A DNA stretch of 64,000 nt from positions 2,942,042 through 3,006,041 of the forward strand of contig NW_020653945.1 in NCBI RefSeq assembly GCF_003589595.1, given 5' to 3'. The translations under genes were made by a program, and so were the position numbers. The notes beneath the pieces were generated by a model. The model was not told the origin of the DNA. It did no database searches and saw nothing but the letters and a program-made list of their open reading frames with translations. Below are positions 60,213 through 64,000 of this stretch, piece after piece (position 1 is the stretch's first letter; each line of letters starts with the position of its first letter). The stretch is from Hyposmocoma kahamanoa (lineage: Eukaryota; Arthropoda; Insecta; Lepidoptera; Cosmopterigidae).

Positions 60213-61449
60213 ATAAATATCGTAAAACAATCCGATGGGAAATGTATTATAGGGACTCTTTGCCACTTGTAGGTAAATAGGACTACAAATATATGCTACA
60301 AACTCTACAAGTTCTATTTTGTATTACTATTTAATTGATATGTACTTGAAAATGTGTGTATAAATATTAAAGTTTTTAATATTTGTATAAAAAATTTCAT
60401 CTACGTTATACATTTTTAGATTCGTGGTATCGAGTACACGAGTTCACTGAAATATTGGGAAAATAACAAAAATAATTTATAGATTAAGGCGTTACTTCGC
60501 AGGAATCCATGTTAATAAAAATGGAAATAAATTTCTTTGCTTCTTTGCGAACCCAGTGAAGGTTAAATAGTGCAAAGTAGCTATGCGTAGCGTATGTGTC
60601 GAATATTTTTTTCATGCAGTTAATATTCCCATTCTCCCTACGGTCATATTTATAAACCAGTACCCCCAGTATCACTATTGTTATAATTTTGAGCATAATG
60701 AGGTGGTGACGCTATATCTATATGAAAAAAAAATATCTTTGGTTTCGATAGGTCGTGGAGAGCTGCGTGATAGATTAGCCCACAAGTAAATAGGAAAGAG
60801 AGACCGTGCTAACACCAATTTTCAGATCCGATGTCCAAAAGCTCGACGTTCCCACTGCTGCACAATTAATTGCGGGCTGCTACAAATAACGTCACCACGA
60901 ATTGCGGATCACGGCTCAATGCCAATAAATAATAATAAAAATTGCGGAGGAATATTGTTATTTTCGTTATGGCGGCCACTAGGCTTGTGCCAGTGTCAGT
61001 TTTATAAGAATAATATAAAAATTATGGCGCTCATCGCCAATATCAGTAGCAATGGCGTGCACAAGGTTTTTAGTTGGGATAGGCACAAAAAAACTATTAA
61101 TCAAGCAAAAAAACTTAAGCACTTACCAAAATCAAATCAAGTGTGTTACTGCTTGCATTAATTACACTGTTATTGTGCTGTGTTTTTTAGCTGAAGTATG
61201 AAAGTTTTATTAGATTTACATCCATCCAAACATTTGGAGAGTTTACGAATAAAATACAAGAAAAACAAAACAGTTCAACAGTTCTGTCAGTATTATAATC
61301 GGAGAATATTAGAGCATCATTCAGTATTATGAGTGGTACTTTTTGCTGGGTTAGGCAGAGCCTATTTGCCTATGTGTGGTGCACGCCACTGGTATGTAGT
61401 TATTTATGCGGACAGAGATTTTTCTGTTCGAACGTAACGTCACACATTT
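60213..61449. other. no recognised features
   Basis: AT-rich; no exon of the - strand gene found here. Confidence 0.4.
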
Positions 61450-62310
61450 TTTTTCATACGTCACTGCGGTTGATGTTCCTTTATTTCTTTCCATCCTCTA
61501 AGAGTTGATGCGGCTTTGGCGTAACACGGGATTTTGGGAAGGTAAGGAAAGGAGATGAGAGCTCAAACATAAACTGTAGCCTGGTGAAGTCAAGATAAAT
61601 ATATGGCGTTACCATGAGGTATAGATACGTTCTGAGCTCACAATAGCCCGATTCAAGTAACAGACATCGAAAACATACTTTGACTTTGCTCGTCGCCACC
61701 CCAATACCCTCGTCGTGACTGCTGCCTATTACGTCCCTATTAGGGAACACCCACTCTGCTCTCGTAAGATACAGGGAAGCCTTCAACGATTCTGACCACC
61801 CTATTACTCTCGCCACGTTACAGTCCAACCAGATTATCTTCTTCTTTTTCAACCACCCACTTCTACTTTTTCGTTGCACTCGTGACAGAGCGTCTCGTGG
61901 TCATCACGGAATATGTTTGTTAGGGGCTGATGTGGCTCGGCTCACGAAACCTCGCCATCTCTCTCTGGACTCCTTCTTGCACTCATGCAAAGGACTGTAG
62001 ACTTTATTTGGTCGCTCCAAAAATGCCCTTGCACGCAGTCTAGTGCCCTCTACTCTGCACGTCAAAGTTCCGTTGTGAGACAGGCCCGCTCAACACACTC
62101 ACAATCTACACGAAATTACCATCCCGGCCTGCGAGAGTCCCCTAGTTCAGCGTGTTCTGGCGGAAGTGGCCATTAGTGTCATGGGCCAAGGTCCCCACCC
62201 CTCAGGTTCACCCTCTCAGGTGCACCCTCGGTCCGCTACTTTAATTTTTAAATGTGTTTTCTGCTCACCCAACCCAGCCAGCTGAAAAACACCGGAGTGC
62301 CGAAACTGTT
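61450..62310. repeat. unclassified GC-richer repeat
   Basis: - strand has a 132-codon open stretch and ETLCHECNEKVEVGG, but no known domain. + strand also partly open. Probably a decayed transposon. Confidence 0.35.
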
Positions 62311-62699
62311 AAGTGGCCATGCATGACAAAACGGAACATAATGCGTTCGATAATGAGTGTCCAATCCGTAAAAAGTTGAACACGATAGCTAGACCTAGTG
62401 TAGCGTATAGCTAGATCTAGTGTACCGTATAGCTATAGATGGCCATAGAGTGCAAACGTTGACAATAACTGTACTTCGTAATTAAAACAAAAAGAGCGAG
62501 CTCATTCTTCGGCTGAGCATCAAACAATCAACACGTCTTGAAGATGTCACACACGTCGATGTATTCTTTGTGGAGGGCAGCTAGGAAAATAAACTGGATA
62601 AAAAAAATTTAACACAAGCTTGCTGTTTCGCACAATTTGACCTTCACTGGGTGAGCGGAGTAACAAAGTAATTTATTTCCACTCTTACATAGGGCGCAC

Positions 62700-63990
62700 T
62701 ATAAGTTTCCGGAACTGGCCACTTACGTAAACAAAATTTAAAAAATAGTTACAACATTTGAAAATTGGAACTCTTTGGCTGTAGAATACAGTTTGTTTCA
62801 TCGGACTATCACTTGTTTTTACATTGTGGCGTCATTTCAGAAATTGGTTGTCCACATCACCATGGATTTAACTCGTGAAAATTTTCGTAATATGATTTTC
62901 TACGGCTTTAAGTGTAATGTAACAGCTCAGCGGAGCTTCACTCGGCTTCAAACTGCTTTTGACGACGAAGCACCCTGCAAGACGACTATTTATAGCTGTA
63001 TAGGTTTTAAGACTTTCGTGGTTATTCACTAAATGATTATCACTAGTAACAGGTTTCTTACCACGGTATAACTTCTTTTTATTTTCCCGATATTTATAAA
63101 AAGAAGTTATACCGTGGTAAGAAACCTGTTACTAGTGATAATCATTTATTTATAGCTGGATTGCAGAATTCAAACATCGATTCTGTGCGCCGTATGATCA
63201 AAACAGACAGGCATGTGACATACCACGAGATTCAGGCATCTTTAGGCATAGGTATGAGTGAAATACAATCAATACTACATAAACATTTGGGTGTGAAAAA
63301 GCTGTGCTCTCGGTGGATCCCACACGATTTGACTGAGGCTTCATTTGGTGCAATGCCATGCTTACCAGATTCAACGAAGGGGCGTCAAATTTGGTGTGGG
63401 ACATAGTAACAGGTGACGAAACATGGATTTATAGTTACGATCCCAAAACCAAGCAACAATCGAGCGTCTTTCGGCAGGGTATTTCGAGATGAGCCGAAAC
63501 CAGCCATAGTAGCGCGCGTGCAAAGTGCCTCTAAGCGGATAATTGCTTCTTTTTAATGAAACTGGACACGTGGCTGCTGTTGCTTTGGAGAATAATTGTC
63601 CCGTAAATAGTGATTGGTACACGACCATTTGTTTGCCGGAAGAAACCGTAAACGTCGTATCATCTTGCACCACGATATTGCCAGTTCTCACACGGCCAGA
63701 CAGAAAAATGAATTTTTGAAGGTGAACAACGTTGACCGTTGTACGCGGGATGGCTTATGAGCCATCATGAGCGTACAGCCCCGACCTGGCACCTTGTGAC
63801 TTTTACATATTTCCAATAATTATGAACCAGATACGCGGTCAATGATTTTCATCACCTGAAGAGGCTGTCTAAGAGCATGAAAAATATGTTTGGGAGATTC
63901 ACGAAGGAGTGGCATAAATGTTTTCAAAATTAGTTCATTCGTATGAAAAAGTACATTAACGCTAACGAAGAATATTTTGAGAAACAATAA
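62700..63990 (+). mobile_element. mariner-like element, transposase broken
   Basis: Frame starts at 62862 (MDLTRENFRNMIFYGFKCNV), then a helix-turn-helix part (VTYHEIQASLGIGMSEIQSI), WIPHDLTEA, VTGDETWIYSYDPKTKQQSS (first Asp), LHHD (second), SPDLAPCDFYIFP (third), ending NANEEYFEKQ and stop at 63990. All three catalytic Asp are visible but in different frames, and a palindromic insertion plus a small deletion cut the DNA-binding linker. Non-functional. Confidence 0.85.
62999..63146. mobile_element. 148-bp palindromic insertion in the mariner
   Basis: Flanked by the 12-bp direct repeat tatttatagctg (62987-62998, 63147-63158). Contains a perfect 53-bp stem (63030-63082 with 63096-63148, the last two bases in the flank) around a 13-base loop. 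Related to 8750-8990. Confidence 0.8.
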
Positions 63991-64000
63991 TTCATTTCTG

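Noticed and set aside
1..64000. CRISPR arrays, operons or bacterial defence systems
   Set aside because: No spaced direct repeats, no prokaryotic gene layout; tandem arrays present are minisatellites.

Overview
The window looks like an AT-rich insect nuclear genome, most likely a moth or butterfly. Introns are long, exons are short GC-richer islands, and the space between is crowded with insect mariner relics, Jockey- and CR1-like LINEs, tRNA-derived SINEs, foldback elements and a repeat that resembles lepidopteran BMC1/L1Bm-type 3' ends. There are no prokaryotic operons, CRISPR arrays or rRNA. Two runs of exactly ten N (5612-5621, 21428-21437) are assembly joins. Nearly all long open frames are shadows or transposon relics. 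I rebuilt the real genes from splice sites and reading-frame phase.

Two host genes face each other tail to tail. On the + strand, 4410-29116 holds sixteen coding exons of a single-pass membrane protein: signal peptide, a four-cysteine zona pellucida N module (ZP-N) with no ZP-C half, one transmembrane helix, and a proline-rich cytoplasmic tail of more than 550 residues. Phases agree at every junction except exon 11 to 12, which spans the second N gap. On the - strand, 59246 down to 35395 holds the 3' exons of an unrecognised, probably disordered acidic/Ser/Pro/Gly-rich protein. Its 5' part lies beyond the right edge. Every junction is in phase, and two extra GC-rich exons (I and H) suggest alternative C-termini.

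Between and inside these genes lie repeats. 1-4400: interspersed repeats and foldbacks upstream of the ZP-N gene. 4539-12030 (first coding intron): SINEs, a TA-flanked MITE, and a mariner relic split by another repeat. 12.9-29 kb introns: SINEs, a LINE tail, a Tc1-like transposase tail, a Harbinger-like MITE and perfect hairpins. 29.1-35.4 kb intergenic: MITEs, a tRNA-derived SINE and two copies of a hAT-like MITE. 35.5-44.9 kb: a full-length but decayed Jockey-like LINE with a 26-bp target duplication, plus a THAP-like start on the + strand. 46-59 kb introns: a second LINE RT, a 42-bp minisatellite, a mariner relic, a 5'-truncated LINE and SINEs. 59.2-64 kb: a GC-rich foldback, an unclassified repeat and a mariner-like element interrupted by a 148-bp palindromic insertion.

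The strongest signals are the four-copy hAT-like MITE family with perfect 8-bp target duplications, the ZP-N-only receptor-like gene and its splice oddities, the alternative C-terminus of the - strand gene, and the palindromic insertion inside the right-hand mariner. I saw no clear new defence or enzymatic system.
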